Notes under the pieces: generated by a model
Told to the model about the DNA's origin: nothing
Seen by the model: only the letters and a program-made list of their open reading frames with translations
Database searches by the model: none
Translations under genes and position numbers: made by a program
DNA from: Pseudodesulfovibrio hydrargyri
Lineage (GTDB): Bacteria; Desulfobacterota; Desulfovibrionia; Desulfovibrionales; Desulfovibrionaceae
Reading direction: 5' to 3'
Assembly: GCF_001874525.1 (NCBI RefSeq)
Contig: NZ_LKAQ01000001.1
Coordinates: 496,001 to 560,000 of the forward strand
Length of the DNA stretch: 64,000 nucleotides
In this document: positions 45,257 through 55,001 of the stretch, in pieces
How positions within the stretch are numbered: the first letter of the stretch is position 1
How the letters are laid out: each line of letters opens with the position of its first letter

Positions 45257-47062
45257 ATGTTCGCCAATTTGAGCTTGAAGGTTAAAGTGCTGGCCCTGGC
45301 CCTGTTCGGGCCGGTCATCGTCGCCCTGGTGCTGTCCGTTCATCAGGCCATCCAGATCCGTGACGACGCCGAGAAGGGCATTGTCCAACAGAGCCGCGCG
45401 CTCATCCTCATGGCCGAGGCGGCGCGGAACGAAATGGCCAAAAAGCTCAACATGGGCATCATCGTGCCCTTCGACCAGCTCGACACCCCGGAGAAGCTCC
45501 TGGAGTCCATCCCGGTCATCACCGCCATCAACATGGCCAAGCAGCAGGCCAAGAAGCTGCAATACAACTTCCGGGTCCCCAAGGTCTCTCCGCGCAACCC
45601 GATCAACAAGCCCACCCCCTTCGAGAAGAAGATCCTGGCCGAACTCAAGGCCGGGAACCTGACCGAGAAGGTCATCATCGAGGACAACGCCATCCACTAT
45701 TTCCGGCCCATCCGCCTGACCAAGGAATGCCTCTACTGCCACGGCGACAAGAAAGGCGACCTCGATCCGGTGGGCGGCGTCAAGGAAGGCTGGAAGGAAG
45801 GCGAGATCCACGGCGCGTTCGAAATCTCGACCTCCCTGGAGGAAGTCAACGCCAGCGTGGCCAAGGCCGAGATCTACGCCGCCCTTGAGACCGTGGCCGT
45901 GCTCCTCGCCGTGGGCATCCTGGTCTGGATCCTGGTCAAGCTGATCATCGTCAGCCCGCTCTTCCGCATCCGGACCTATGCCAAGGCCGTGGCCGAGGGC
46001 GACATCGAGGCCAAGCCCGAAGGGCAATTCGCCGCCGAACTGGGCGTGGTCAAGGAGGCTATCCAGACCATGGTCGGCAACCTCAAGGCCAAGATGTTCG
46101 AGGCCGACCAGAAGAAGGAAGAGGCCGAACAGGCCCAGGACGTGGCTGAAAAGGCCATGAAGGAAGCCAAGGATCAGGAGGCCAGGACCAACACCCTTTT
46201 GACCACCATGCAGCGCATCGCGGGTGAGGCCTCGCTCATCGCCGAGCAGGTCACCTCGGCCGCCGACGAGCTCTCCTCCCAGGCCGAGCAGGTCAGCAAG
46301 GGCGCGGATGTCCAGCGCGACCGCACCACACAGACCGCCACGGCCATGGAAGAGATGAACGCCACGGTCCTGGAAGTGGCCCGCAACTCCTCCAATTCCG
46401 CCGAGTCCGCGGCCAACGCCCGCAACCAGGCCCAGGAAGGGGCCAAAGTCGTGCGCGAGGCCATCGACGCCATCCGCGAGGTCCACGACCTGACCGCCAC
46501 CCTCAAGCAGTCCATGGGCCAGTTGGGCAACCAGACCACGGACATCGGCCAGATCATGAACGTCATCGAGGACATCGCGGACCAGACCAACCTGCTGGCG
46601 CTCAACGCCGCCATCGAGGCCGCCCGCGCGGGCGAGGCCGGGCGCGGCTTCGCCGTGGTCGCCGACGAGGTCCGCAAGCTGGCCGAAAAGACCATGGACG
46701 CCACCAAGGAGGTCGGCAACGCCATCCAGGTCATCCAGGACGCGGCCGCCGCCAACATCCGCAGCGTGGACCACGCGGCCCAGGCCGTGGGGCAGGCCAC
46801 CGATCTGGCCAACCGGTCCGGCGAGGCCCTGGAATCCATCGTCCACTACTCCGACGACACCTCCGGGCAGGTCCAATCCATCGCCACCGCGGCCGAGGAA
46901 CAGTCGGCCGCGTCCGAGGAGATCAACCGGGCCGTGGAGGACATCAACCTCATCGCCTCGGAAACCGCCGAGGGCATGAACCAGTCCGCCGAAGCCATCA
47001 ACGAACTGGCCCGGCTGTCCGGCCAGCTCCTGAAGCTTATCGAGGAAATGAACGCGCATTGA
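45257..47062 (+). CDS. Methyl-accepting chemotaxis protein with c-heme sensor domain
   Basis: 601 residues from the ATG at 45257. An N-terminal membrane helix (about 10-28) is followed by a periplasmic domain of Tll0287/DUF3365 type carrying the heme-c motif C158-LY-C161-H162, a second membrane helix (about 212-235), a HAMP domain and a methyl-accepting signalling domain with the conserved hairpin tip ([22 protein letters not shown]). Related heme-containing chemoreceptors sense redox state, oxygen or nitric oxide. The gene is alone, followed by its own terminator. The heme is inferred from the CxxCH motif and needs the Ccm machinery. Confidence 0.93.
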   Translation: MFANLSLKVKVLALALFGPVIVALVLSVHQAIQIRDDAEKGIVQQSRALILMAEAARNEMAKKLNMGIIVPFDQLDTPEKLLESIPVITAINMAKQQAKKLQYNFRVPKVSPRNPINKPTPFEKKILAELKAGNLTEKVIIEDNAIHYFRPIRLTKECLYCHGDKKGDLDPVGGVKEGWKEGEIHGAFEISTSLEEVNASVAKAEIYAALETVAVLLAVGILVWILVKLIIVSPLFRIRTYAKAVAEGDIEAKPEGQFAAELGVVKEAIQTMVGNLKAKMFEADQKKEEAEQAQDVAEKAMKEAKDQEARTNTLLTTMQRIAGEASLIAEQVTSAADELSSQAEQVSKGADVQRDRTTQTATAMEEMNATVLEVARNSSNSAESAANARNQAQEGAKVVREAIDAIREVHDLTATLKQSMGQLGNQTTDIGQIMNVIEDIADQTNLLALNAAIEAARAGEAGRGFAVVADEVRKLAEKTMDATKEVGNAIQVIQDAAAANIRSVDHAAQAVGQATDLANRSGEALESIVHYSDDTSGQVQSIATAAEEQSAASEEINRAVEDINLIASETAEGMNQSAEAINELARLSGQLLKLIEEMNAH

Positions 47063-47088
47063 GAATGCGTGCCCGATATGAAATGAGG

Positions 47089-47122
47089 ACGGGGGTCGCA
47101 GCGATGCGGCCCCCGTTTCTTT
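47089..47122 (+). terminator. Terminator of the chemoreceptor gene
   Basis: ACGGGGG/CCCCCGT stem with further pairing GTCGC/GCGGC inside, then TTTCTTT. Confidence 0.8.
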
Positions 47123-47257
47123 ATAAAATATAAACACAATCCTTTTAGCTGTTTACATCCTGACCGCTCACATATTAACGTCTTGTCAGTTTTGAGGAGT
47201 GTTTTGAATGGGATAATGGAGAAAATTCCTTATCGCTCAACTATGCAAGGAGATGGC

Positions 47258-47554
47258 ATGGCACAAACAGTAATGCTGAAGAATTCGGAAAACGGAATAG
47301 TGAAAAAGGGATTCGTCGGTTTCAGCTGGACCACCTTTTTCTTCGGAGGTTTCCCGGCTCTCTTCCGCGGAGACATCCTGACCGGCCTCATCGTGATCGT
47401 GATCAACATCCTGACCATGGGGATCGGAGGCATCATCTGGGCCTTCTTTTACAACAAGTCCTACACGACAAAGCTGTTGGAGAAAGGATATAAATTCGCG
47501 GACTCCGAGGGGGTGACAGCCATGGCAAAAGCCAAGCTCGGCATAGCTGGCTGA
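47258..47554 (+). CDS. Small membrane protein (HrgC-like)
   Basis: 98 residues from the ATG at 47258 after AAGGAGA. Two hydrophobic helices: FSWTTFFFGGFPALFRGD and TGLIVIVINILTMGIGGIIWAFFYN, followed by YTTKLLEKGY. This layout matches small HrgC-type or DUF-level membrane proteins common in bacteria; the function is unknown. The intrinsic terminator at 47576-47597 follows. Confidence 0.75.
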   Translation: MAQTVMLKNSENGIVKKGFVGFSWTTFFFGGFPALFRGDILTGLIVIVINILTMGIGGIIWAFFYNKSYTTKLLEKGYKFADSEGVTAMAKAKLGIAG

Positions 47555-47575
47555 CCTTCCGAATGACCGCACCAG

Positions 47576-47597
47576 GCCTCCTCCGGGAGGCTTTTTT
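47576..47597 (+). terminator. Terminator of the small membrane protein gene
   Basis: GCCTCC-TCCG-GGAGGC followed by TTTTTT. Confidence 0.8.
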
Positions 47598-47691
47598 CTG
47601 CACGACGGAATTCTGAGACCGCTTGTCATCGCGTGAACGTTTCATTATGGTTCACAAACTGACGAACCGACGCGCAACACAGGGGAATTCC

Positions 47692-49080
47692 ATGGCCATA
47701 ACCGACCCGGCCGCTTTAATACGGAGTCTGTCGAACAAGCAGGGACTTGCGGCTCTGCTGGACGTCCTGCCGCTGGGCGTGGCCATCATGGACCGGGACG
47801 GAACCCTGCTCGCTGTCAACCAGAACTACGAGTCCCTGACCGGGGTGACGGGCGAACAGGTGCTCGGCATCCGCTGCCTGCACGCCCTGCGCTCGGACTA
47901 CTGCATGCGCAACTGCCCGGTGCTGGGCGGGTGGACCGACAAGCGTACGCGCACGCTGGAGGCCAACATCATCAACCGGGACCGGGAAAAGGTCAGCGTG
48001 CACCTGACCCTGGCCCCCCTGGTGGCCGAGGACGGGTCCATCCGGGGCGTCATCGAGACGTTGATGCCCGCGTCCACGCACGCCATGGACGAGATCGTCA
48101 GCGGGGTCTCGGGCCTGGGCGAACTGGTCGGGCGCAGCCCGGAGGTGCGCAAGATATTCGCCATGACCCCGTCCATCGCCCAGACGGACTCCCCGGTGCT
48201 GATCACCGGGGAGACGGGCACGGGCAAGGACATGCTGGCCGAGGAGATCCACAAGGAATCGGACCGGGACGGGCCCTTCGTCAAGGTCAACTGCGGCGCC
48301 CTGCCCGTGCCCCTGCTCGAGTCCGAGCTGTTCGGCCACGCCAAGAACGCCCTGCCCGGCGCGGACCACGCCAAGCCCGGCCGGCTGCGCATGGCCCACG
48401 GCGGCACGCTGTTCATCACCGAGATCGGTGACCTGCCCCTGCCGTTGCAGACCAAGCTGCTGGCCTACATGGACGACCACGCGGTCCGGCCCATCGGCTC
48501 GACCAAGGTGGTCCACACCGACGTGCGCATCATGGCCGCCAGCCACTACGACCTGGAGGATATGGTCCGGCGCAAGCGGTTTCGCCGCGACCTGCTCTAC
48601 CGGCTGAACGTCATCCGTCTGCACCTGCCGCCCCTGCGCGAGCGGGGCGAGGACCTGCTCCTTCTTCAAGACCACTTCCTGAAGATGTTCCAGGTTCGCT
48701 ACGGCAAGAAGGTGGACCGCTTCTCCAAGAACGTGGAGACACTGCTGCGCTCCTACGAGTTCCCGGGCAACATCCGGGAGTTACGCAACCTGATCGAATA
48801 CGCGGTCAACTTCTGCGACACCAACGTGGTGCGCATGCGCCACCTGCCGGGCTACCTGCTCCACGGGCCGAACCTGCCCGAGAACCTGTCCGTGCCGCCC
48901 AGGGCGCCGGAAAACGGGGCGGTCCGCGCGGCCCCGCCCGAGCGCTGGGAGGACGTGCAGCGCAAGATGATCCTGGAGGCCCTGGTCAAGACCGGCGGCC
49001 GCAAGTCCAAGGCCGCCGAGCTGCTCGGCTGGGGCCGCTCCACCCTGTGGCGCAAGATGAAACACTTCGGCATCGAATAG
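47692..49080 (+). CDS. PAS/AAA+ NtrC-like regulator with degenerate sigma-54 motifs
   Basis: 462 residues from the ATG at 47692 after AGGGGA. PAS domain at about 15-130 with a C-x5-D-Y-C-x3-C-P cysteine cluster; AAA+ domain with intact Walker A GETGTGKD (173-180); Fis-type helix-turn-helix at the C terminus (SKAAELLGWGRSTLWRKM). The loop that contacts sigma-54, usually GAFTGA, reads NALPGA (219-224), and the Walker B Asp is Thr (FITEI, residue 243). The paralogue at 59332 keeps both. It may therefore regulate without remodelling sigma-54. A NifX-like gene follows after nine bases. Confidence 0.9.
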   Translation: MAITDPAALIRSLSNKQGLAALLDVLPLGVAIMDRDGTLLAVNQNYESLTGVTGEQVLGIRCLHALRSDYCMRNCPVLGGWTDKRTRTLEANIINRDREKVSVHLTLAPLVAEDGSIRGVIETLMPASTHAMDEIVSGVSGLGELVGRSPEVRKIFAMTPSIAQTDSPVLITGETGTGKDMLAEEIHKESDRDGPFVKVNCGALPVPLLESELFGHAKNALPGADHAKPGRLRMAHGGTLFITEIGDLPLPLQTKLLAYMDDHAVRPIGSTKVVHTDVRIMAASHYDLEDMVRRKRFRRDLLYRLNVIRLHLPPLRERGEDLLLLQDHFLKMFQVRYGKKVDRFSKNVETLLRSYEFPGNIRELRNLIEYAVNFCDTNVVRMRHLPGYLLHGPNLPENLSVPPRAPENGAVRAAPPERWEDVQRKMILEALVKTGGRKSKAAELLGWGRSTLWRKMKHFGIE

Positions 49081-49089
49081 GCGGCTCCC

Positions 49090-49428
49090 ATGGAGAATAT
49101 CCTCATCCCCCTGATGGACAACGAACTGTCCCCCCGCTTCGACCTCGCCCCGGAGATCCTGATCATCTCCATCACCCGCGAAACCAGCGCCATGGGCACC
49201 CTGAGCGAGCGGATCGTCAACCTGGAAACCCCGTCCGCCGAGGCCATGTACCGTCTGGTCATGGCCGAGAATATCCAGACCATCATCTGCGCGGGCATCG
49301 AGAACGAGGTCTACGAATTCCTCAAACGCAAGGGGATCAAGGTCGTGGACAACGTCTGCGGCCCGGTGGACCCCATTCTCGAGGCCTATCTGGCCGGACG
49401 GCTCTCCCCAGGCCAAAATTATTTCTGA
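49090..49428 (+). CDS. NifX/NafY-like Fe-Mo-cofactor-binding-domain protein
   Basis: 112 residues: MENILIPLMDNELSPRFDLAPEILII, IICAGIENEVYEFLKRKGIKVVDNVCGPVDPILEAYLAG. This is the dinitrogenase iron-molybdenum cofactor biosynthesis domain family (COG1433). Small members in anaerobes occur outside nitrogen fixation and are thought to bind metal clusters. It starts nine bases after the regulator gene, so it is probably co-transcribed. Two cysteines remain. No nif genes are in the window. Confidence 0.85.
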   Translation: MENILIPLMDNELSPRFDLAPEILIISITRETSAMGTLSERIVNLETPSAEAMYRLVMAENIQTIICAGIENEVYEFLKRKGIKVVDNVCGPVDPILEAYLAGRLSPGQNYF

Positions 49429-49464
49429 CCCGTCGTTTCGTACCGTTTTGTTTCATTGTGACAC

Positions 49465-49503
49465 GGAACGCTGTTCCAAAACAGTTCCAAAATGTTTCAA
49501 ATC
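49465..49503. promoter_or_regulatory. Candidate operator: inverted and tandem GTTCC repeats
   Basis: GGAAC-GCT-GTTCC is a perfect inverted repeat. It runs into CTGTT-CCAA-AACAG and three phased copies of GTTCCAAAA-type units at 10-base spacing. This lies in the 305-base gap before the CBS gene. It is a good binding-site candidate for the regulator encoded at 47692. A TTGACG-N17-TCTATA promoter is possible near 49533. Nothing else is seen in the gap. Confidence 0.45.
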
Positions 49504-49733
49504 GTTCTTGCGAAAAGTTTCACGTGATACGCTTGACGCAAGGAACCAATTGCTATCTATAGAAACGCGGACCAGATGACCGTTTCAGGATGCGAACCTT
49601 GTTCGCGCCGCATCGATGGGGGTCGATGCCGGTGGGACGGTCCACGGCTTCGTTTCACAAAGGACGTTCCGCTTCCCGTTGAAGCGGACGTCCCGGTCTT
49701 GTGCAAACAGTACTTCTCGGGAGGAAGAATTAC

Positions 49734-50255
49734 ATGAAAGTCAAAGAACTGATGACCCCGGTGGGCGACTATCAGACACTGGGCACGGACGCCACGCTCG
49801 GCGACGTCGTCGCCGTCCTGCAACCCGGCAGCCACCGGGACATCCTCATCGTGGACGGACAGGGCGCCTTCGCCGGGATCCTGACCATGTCCGACATCAT
49901 CACCGCGCTGGAACCCAACTACAAAAAACTCTTCAAGAAAAATCTGCAAAGCGAGACCCTCTCCAACCGCTACGTCGCCGAGCAGTTCAAGGAATTCAAT
50001 CTCTGGTCCGACACCCTGACCAACATCTGCGCCCGAGGCGTGAAGATCAAGGTAACGGACGCCATGCACGTCCCCGAGGAAGGCCATTACATCAATGAGG
50101 ACAACGACCTCGAATACGGCGTGCACATGTACATGGTCGGCACGCCCCAGCCGCTGATCGTCCGCGACAACGGCCGGGTCACCGGCGTGCTGCGCATGTC
50201 GGACGTCTTCAATGAAATCATCGGCCGCATGCACACCTGCGCCATGGCCGACTAG
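49734..50255 (+). CDS. CBS-domain pair protein
   Basis: 173 residues from the ATG at 49734 after GGGAGG. A first CBS motif (VKELMTPVGDYQTLGTDATLGDVVAVL ... GILTMSDII) and a second split by an inserted helical segment (VTDAMHVP ... RVTGVLRMSDVFNEII). CBS pairs bind adenosine nucleotides and act as energy sensors. It is the first gene of the transporter operon, 26 bases before the DASS gene, so it may control that transporter or report energy state. Confidence 0.88.
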   Translation: MKVKELMTPVGDYQTLGTDATLGDVVAVLQPGSHRDILIVDGQGAFAGILTMSDIITALEPNYKKLFKKNLQSETLSNRYVAEQFKEFNLWSDTLTNICARGVKIKVTDAMHVPEEGHYINEDNDLEYGVHMYMVGTPQPLIVRDNGRVTGVLRMSDVFNEIIGRMHTCAMAD

Positions 50256-50281
50256 GCCCCGGGCCCAACGAGGAGACAATC

Positions 50282-51757
50282 ATGGAGACAGCTCGTACCG
50301 AAAAAATCGCCTTCGATTGGAAACGCCTGGTGTTCATGCTCACGGGCGTCCTGCTTTTCGCCATCGTCTACTGTAGCGCGCCCTGGCCCGACGCCATCGA
50401 CCCCATGGGCGAACACTTTCCCCTGTCGGTCCAGGCCAAGGGCGCCATCGCCGTGTTCCTGCTGGCCGGGACCTGGTGGGTCTTCGAAGTGGTGCCCATC
50501 GGCGTCACCTCGCTGATGATCGGCATCCTCCAGGTCATGTTCCTGATCCGTCCGGCCAAGGTGGCCTTCAAGGACTTCATGGACCCGTCGGTCCTGTTCA
50601 TCTTCGCCTCCATCATGATCGGCCTGGTCTTCACCAAGACCGGCCTGACCAAGCGGCTGGCCTACAAGATGCTCGACATCGTGGGCGAACGCACCTCGAT
50701 GATCTATCTCGGCGTGTTCGTGGTCACCGCCGCCCTGACCCACATCATGGCCCACACCGCCGTGGCCGCGACCATCTACCCGCTGCTGCTCGCCATCTAC
50801 GCCCTGTACGGCGAGGGCGACAGGCCGACCAAATTCGGCAAGGGGCTGTTCATCGGCATGGCCTACGTGGCCGGCGCGGGCTCCGTCGTCACCCTGCTCG
50901 GCGCGGCGCGCGGCGCGGTGGCCCTGGGCTTCTTCAAGGAGATCGTCGGCGTGGACGTCGGCTTCTTCCAGCTGACCTACTACATGGCCCCCATCGGCTG
51001 GGGCATGACCTTCCTGCTGTGGGGCTTCTTCATGATCGTGTGCAAGCCCGAGAAGGACCGCATCCCCGGCCTGCGCGAAAAGGCCCGCGAGCTCAACGCC
51101 AAGATGGGCGGCCTGACCCGCAACGAGATCCTGGCCGCGATCATCGTGGCCACGGTCATCATCATCATGTCCCTGCGGGCCTTTGTCCCGGCGCTCAAGG
51201 CCGTGGACAAGACCGCCATCATCCTCTGCTCCTCGGTCCTCTTCTTCATCTTCAAGATCCTGGACCTCAAGGATTTGGAGGACATTCCCTGGAACATCAT
51301 CCTGCTCTTCGCCGGGGCCATGTCCATCGGCTTCTGCCTGTGGGAGACCGGCGCGGCCAAGTGGATGGCCGTCAACTGGCTGGTCATGTTCCAGGACGCC
51401 AACTGGTTCGTCTTCGTCATGTCCATCGCCTTCTTCGTGATGATCATGACCAACTTCATAATGAACGTGGCGGCCATCGCCATATCGCTCCCCGTGGCCC
51501 TGGTCATCGCCCCCTACCTGGGCGTGGCCCCCGAAGTCATCCTGTACGCCTCGCTGGTCATGGCGGGCATGCCCTTCCTGCTCCTTGTGGGCGCAGCGCC
51601 CAACGCCATCGCCTACGACTCCGGCCAGTTCACCACCGGTGAATTCTTCGGATGGGGCATCCCGGCGTCCCTGCTGCTGATGGTCCTGGTCGGCCTCGCC
51701 GTCCTGGTCATCTGGCCGATCATGGGCATGCCCATCACCCTCCCGGCCGGAGGCTAG
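50282..51757 (+). CDS. DASS-family (SLC13-like) anion:Na+ symporter
   Basis: 491 residues with about 12 membrane spans. The segments LTHIMAHTAVAATIYPLLLAIYAL, FIFASIMIGLVF and TNFIMNVAAIAISLPVAL ... LLLVGAAPNAIAYDSGQF match the two Na+/substrate-binding repeats of divalent-anion:sodium symporters (SNT-like signatures are here THIM/TNFI). Substrates in the family are dicarboxylates, citrate or sulfate; the exact one is not readable. It lies between a CBS protein and a beta-helix protein, upstream of the Na+/H+ antiporter NhaB. Confidence 0.9.
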   Translation: METARTEKIAFDWKRLVFMLTGVLLFAIVYCSAPWPDAIDPMGEHFPLSVQAKGAIAVFLLAGTWWVFEVVPIGVTSLMIGILQVMFLIRPAKVAFKDFMDPSVLFIFASIMIGLVFTKTGLTKRLAYKMLDIVGERTSMIYLGVFVVTAALTHIMAHTAVAATIYPLLLAIYALYGEGDRPTKFGKGLFIGMAYVAGAGSVVTLLGAARGAVALGFFKEIVGVDVGFFQLTYYMAPIGWGMTFLLWGFFMIVCKPEKDRIPGLREKARELNAKMGGLTRNEILAAIIVATVIIIMSLRAFVPALKAVDKTAIILCSSVLFFIFKILDLKDLEDIPWNIILLFAGAMSIGFCLWETGAAKWMAVNWLVMFQDANWFVFVMSIAFFVMIMTNFIMNVAAIAISLPVALVIAPYLGVAPEVILYASLVMAGMPFLLLVGAAPNAIAYDSGQFTTGEFFGWGIPASLLLMVLVGLAVLVIWPIMGMPITLPAGG

Positions 51758-51784
51758 GCTGCCCAGGACGTATCCCGTAGTTAC

Positions 51785-51824
51785 CACAAACGGCTGCCGC
51801 GCCCACGCTCGGCAGCCGTTTGTG
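51785..51824 (+). other. 14-bp stem-loop between DASS and beta-helix genes
   Basis: CACAAACGGCTGCC and GGCAGCCGTTTGTG are exact complements around a 12-base loop, with no T-run. It is a probable mRNA-processing or stability element, or an attenuator, inside the operon. Confidence 0.7.
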
Positions 51825-51851
51825 CAACAACCTTCAACAACGGTGAGCCAC

Positions 51852-53273
51852 ATGGAAAAACTCGAAGAACTGTTCGATCACATAGCGTCCAGGGTGAACG
51901 TCAACCTCAAGCCCATGGGCATTGACGTCCGCTCCATTCTGCAGAACTCCATCCCGCGTGAACGCCACATCCTCTATTACGCGTTCTACGCCCTGACCGA
52001 GGACCACCCCATCAGCTTCAAGTTCAAGAACTCCAACCTCGCCGGGACCTACTTCCTGGGCAAGACCCTGGTGGACAGCTCGGTCCTGTACAAGTCCAAC
52101 GTGCGCGGCGACGAGCTCAAGCGCAAGGGCGACGTGGTCGAGTTCAACGGGGTCAAGACCAAGCTCTTCTACGACGAGGTCATCCGGATCATCAATTCCT
52201 ACCTGGTCAAGACCCTGGTCCACAACAACTCCAAGAACCCGGAGACCCCCGAGGTCTTCCGCATCCTCAACTCGGCGGCCATGCACTACTCCAACATCCA
52301 CGGGACCACGCTGGAGGGCGTGTACCTCGGGGCGTTCGCCACGGCCGACCTGTCGATCATGCACAACTGCGTCATCGGCGACTTCGCCTACGTCCAGGCG
52401 GGCGACCTCTCCCGGCTGACCGTGGAGCCCGGCCGCGTGTGGATCAAATCCGGCGACTTGTTCGAGTTCAACTACATCTATCCCGAGGGGGTCATCGAGC
52501 AGTACGTCAAGCTGGACGAAAACGGGCATTTGACCGGCAAGTTCGTGGACTACGTGGACGAGTTCAAGGAGGACTTCGTGCCCATCTACTCCACGGCCCG
52601 GCCCGAGACGGACTTCAAGGTCCCGGACACGGCCTACGTCTCGCCCTATGCGGTACTCAAGGGGCGGTGCGTGGTGGGCGAGAACGCGCTCATCGTGCAG
52701 CGCGCCCACGTGGAGGACTCGATCATCGGCAAGGGGTCCAACGCCCAGGAGAACTGCTACATCAAAAATTCCGTCTACGAGGGCAACGACGTCACCGCGC
52801 ACGGCGGCAAGGTCATCTGGGCCACCGTGGGCGAAAACGTCTTCGTGGGCTTCAACTCCTTTGTCCACGGCAGTCAGGACTGCCCCATCACCATCGGCCG
52901 CGACTCCATCGTCATGCCCCATACCATCATCGACCCGCAGGAATGCATCATAATTCCGGACAACTCGGCTGTCTGGGGATACGTCACCAAGCAGGCCGAC
53001 CTCGAAACTCAATGCATGGACCTGGACAAGATGGCCGCGCTCACGGACCTCACCCTGGGCAACGCCACCTTCAAGGGCGACGGAAAAGCTTTCGTCGACG
53101 CGTTCAGACACCGCGTCGACCACATACGTGAAGAGAACGGCGCATACTTCGACGGGTCCGACAACACCCGCGGACATGCCCAAAAAACACGGGATGCAGC
53201 CTTCAATATCCTTCAGCCCTTCCAATCGGGCCCGGATGCTGGCATGTATCCCACTATGACTATCGGGGACTAG
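51852..53273 (+). CDS. Left-handed beta-helix (hexapeptide-repeat) protein
   Basis: 473 residues. The N-terminal helical part (MEKLEELFDHIASRVNVNLKPMGIDVRSI) precedes a hexapeptide-repeat beta-helix from about 155 (GVYLGAFATADLSIMHNCVIGDFAYVQAGDL ... GENALIVQRAHVEDSIIGKGSNAQENCYIKNS ... AHGGKVIWATVGENVFVGFNSFVHG), and a helical tail. The repeats resemble acyltransferase and gamma-carbonic-anhydrase folds. Histidines are present in AHGGKV and FVHGS, but I cannot confirm a metal site. It sits between two Na+-coupled transporter genes in one operon. I cannot name a function. Confidence 0.82.
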   Translation: MEKLEELFDHIASRVNVNLKPMGIDVRSILQNSIPRERHILYYAFYALTEDHPISFKFKNSNLAGTYFLGKTLVDSSVLYKSNVRGDELKRKGDVVEFNGVKTKLFYDEVIRIINSYLVKTLVHNNSKNPETPEVFRILNSAAMHYSNIHGTTLEGVYLGAFATADLSIMHNCVIGDFAYVQAGDLSRLTVEPGRVWIKSGDLFEFNYIYPEGVIEQYVKLDENGHLTGKFVDYVDEFKEDFVPIYSTARPETDFKVPDTAYVSPYAVLKGRCVVGENALIVQRAHVEDSIIGKGSNAQENCYIKNSVYEGNDVTAHGGKVIWATVGENVFVGFNSFVHGSQDCPITIGRDSIVMPHTIIDPQECIIIPDNSAVWGYVTKQADLETQCMDLDKMAALTDLTLGNATFKGDGKAFVDAFRHRVDHIREENGAYFDGSDNTRGHAQKTRDAAFNILQPFQSGPDAGMYPTMTIGD

Positions 53274-53325
53274 ATCTTGCCTTCGAGACAGATCCCGGCA
53301 ATCCAATCATCAGGAGTAACCGAAC

Positions 53326-54948
53326 ATGCCTCAGACACTGACACAGGCCTTTAGCAGAAACTTCCTCGGCAATGCGCCCAACTGGTACAAAATGGCCATT
53401 GTCGTATTTCTGGTCATCAACCCGATCCTCATGCTCACGGCCGGGCCGTTCATCGCGGGCTGGGTCCTCATCGCCGAGTTCATCTTCACCCTGGCCATGG
53501 CGCTCAAGTGCTACCCGCTGCCCGCGGGCGGCCTGCTGGCCATCGAGGCGGTCATTATGGGCATGACCTCGCCCAGAACCGTCTACCATGAAGCCCTGAC
53601 CAACTTCCCGGTCATTCTGCTCCTGATCTTCATGGTCGCGGGCATCTACTTCATGAAGGACTTTCTGCAGTACACCTTCACCCGCATTCTCACCCGGGTG
53701 CAGTCCAAGATAGTCATCTCCCTGCTCTTCTGCTTCGCGGGCGCTTTCCTGTCCGCCTTCCTGGACGCCCTGACCGTCACCGCCGTGATCATCGCCGTGG
53801 CCTACGGGTTCTACAACGTCTATCACCGGTTCGCCTCGGGCAAGACCCCCAACTGCGCCCACGACCTGTGCGACGACATCGCCATCAAGGAGCATGAGCG
53901 GAACGACCTCAAGGAATTCCGCGCCTTTCTGCGCAACCTGATGATGCACGGCGCGGTCGGCACCGCGCTGGGCGGCGTGTGCACCCTGGTGGGCGAGCCC
54001 CAGAACCTGCTCATCGGCGAGGTCATGGGCTGGCATTTCGTGCCCTTCTTCCTGAACGTGGCCCACGTTTCCATGCCGGTCCTGGCCATCGGTCTGCTGA
54101 CTTGCGTGATCGTCGAGAAATTCCACATCTTCGGCTACGGCGCGAAACTGCCGGGCAACATCCGCTCCCACCTGCTCGAGACCGCCATCGAAATGGAATC
54201 CAAGCGCGGCTTCCAGGGCAAGGCCCAGCTCATCGTCCAGGCCCTGATCGGCGTCTGGCTCATCCTGGCCCTGGCCTTCCACCTGGCCGAGGTCGGCATC
54301 ATCGGCCTTTCGGTCATCGTCTTCCTGACCGCCTTCAACGGCTTTGTCGACGAGCACCAGCTCGGCCCGGCCTTTGAAGAGGCCCTGCCCTTCACCGCCC
54401 TGCTCGTGGTCTTCTTCTCCATCGTCGGCGTCATCCACGACCAGCACCTGTTCGCCCCGGTCATGCACCTGGTCCTCGGCCTGGAGGGCCAGGCCCAGCT
54501 CGCCGCATACTACACGGCCAACGGACTGCTCTCCATGATCTCGGACAACGTGTTCGTGGCCACGGTGTATATCTCCGAAACCAAAATCCACTTCGTCCAG
54601 CTCCTGGCGAGCGTCCCGGGCGTGACCGACGCAGCGGCCCTGATGGACAAGCTGACCGACCCGCACCTGGTGCGCACGGACGTCATCGCCTCCCTGCCCG
54701 CCGGCATCCAGGACCAGGTCGCCAAGATGATGACCCACTTCGACCACCTGGCCGTGGCCATCAACACCGGCACCAACATCCCGTCCGTGGCCACTCCCAA
54801 CGGACAGGCCGCCTTCCTGTTCCTGCTGACCTCGGCGCTCGCCCCGGTCATCCGCCTGTCCTACGGCCGCATGGTCGTCCTGGCCCTGCCCTACACCATC
54901 ACCATGTCCATCACCGGCCTGGCCGCCACCTACTTCTTCTCCTGGTAG
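53326..54948 (+). CDS. nhaB: Na+/H+ antiporter NhaB
   Basis: 540 residues with about 12 membrane spans. The segment [19 protein letters not shown], followed by [38 protein letters not shown] and [18 protein letters not shown], is strongly NhaB-like (E. coli NhaB has 513 residues). It exports Na+ in exchange for protons and keeps the gradient used by Na+ symporters. It is the last gene of the CBS-DASS-beta-helix-NhaB unit, 52 bases after the beta-helix gene, and is followed by a terminator. Confidence 0.95.
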   Translation: MPQTLTQAFSRNFLGNAPNWYKMAIVVFLVINPILMLTAGPFIAGWVLIAEFIFTLAMALKCYPLPAGGLLAIEAVIMGMTSPRTVYHEALTNFPVILLLIFMVAGIYFMKDFLQYTFTRILTRVQSKIVISLLFCFAGAFLSAFLDALTVTAVIIAVAYGFYNVYHRFASGKTPNCAHDLCDDIAIKEHERNDLKEFRAFLRNLMMHGAVGTALGGVCTLVGEPQNLLIGEVMGWHFVPFFLNVAHVSMPVLAIGLLTCVIVEKFHIFGYGAKLPGNIRSHLLETAIEMESKRGFQGKAQLIVQALIGVWLILALAFHLAEVGIIGLSVIVFLTAFNGFVDEHQLGPAFEEALPFTALLVVFFSIVGVIHDQHLFAPVMHLVLGLEGQAQLAAYYTANGLLSMISDNVFVATVYISETKIHFVQLLASVPGVTDAAALMDKLTDPHLVRTDVIASLPAGIQDQVAKMMTHFDHLAVAINTGTNIPSVATPNGQAAFLFLLTSALAPVIRLSYGRMVVLALPYTITMSITGLAATYFFSW

Positions 54949-54973
54949 CCACCGGTACGACCGCAATTCGAAA

Positions 54974-55001
54974 GGCCCCGCACCAGCGGGGCCTTTTTTT
55001 G
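54974..55001 (+). terminator. Terminator of the nhaB operon
   Basis: GGCCCCGC-ACCA-GCGGGGCC followed by TTTTTTT. Confidence 0.88.

Noticed and set aside
45254..47137. Minus-strand frame of 627 codons over the chemoreceptor gene
   Set aside because: Antisense shadow; leucine-glycine-aspartate repeats mirror the plus-strand coiled coil.
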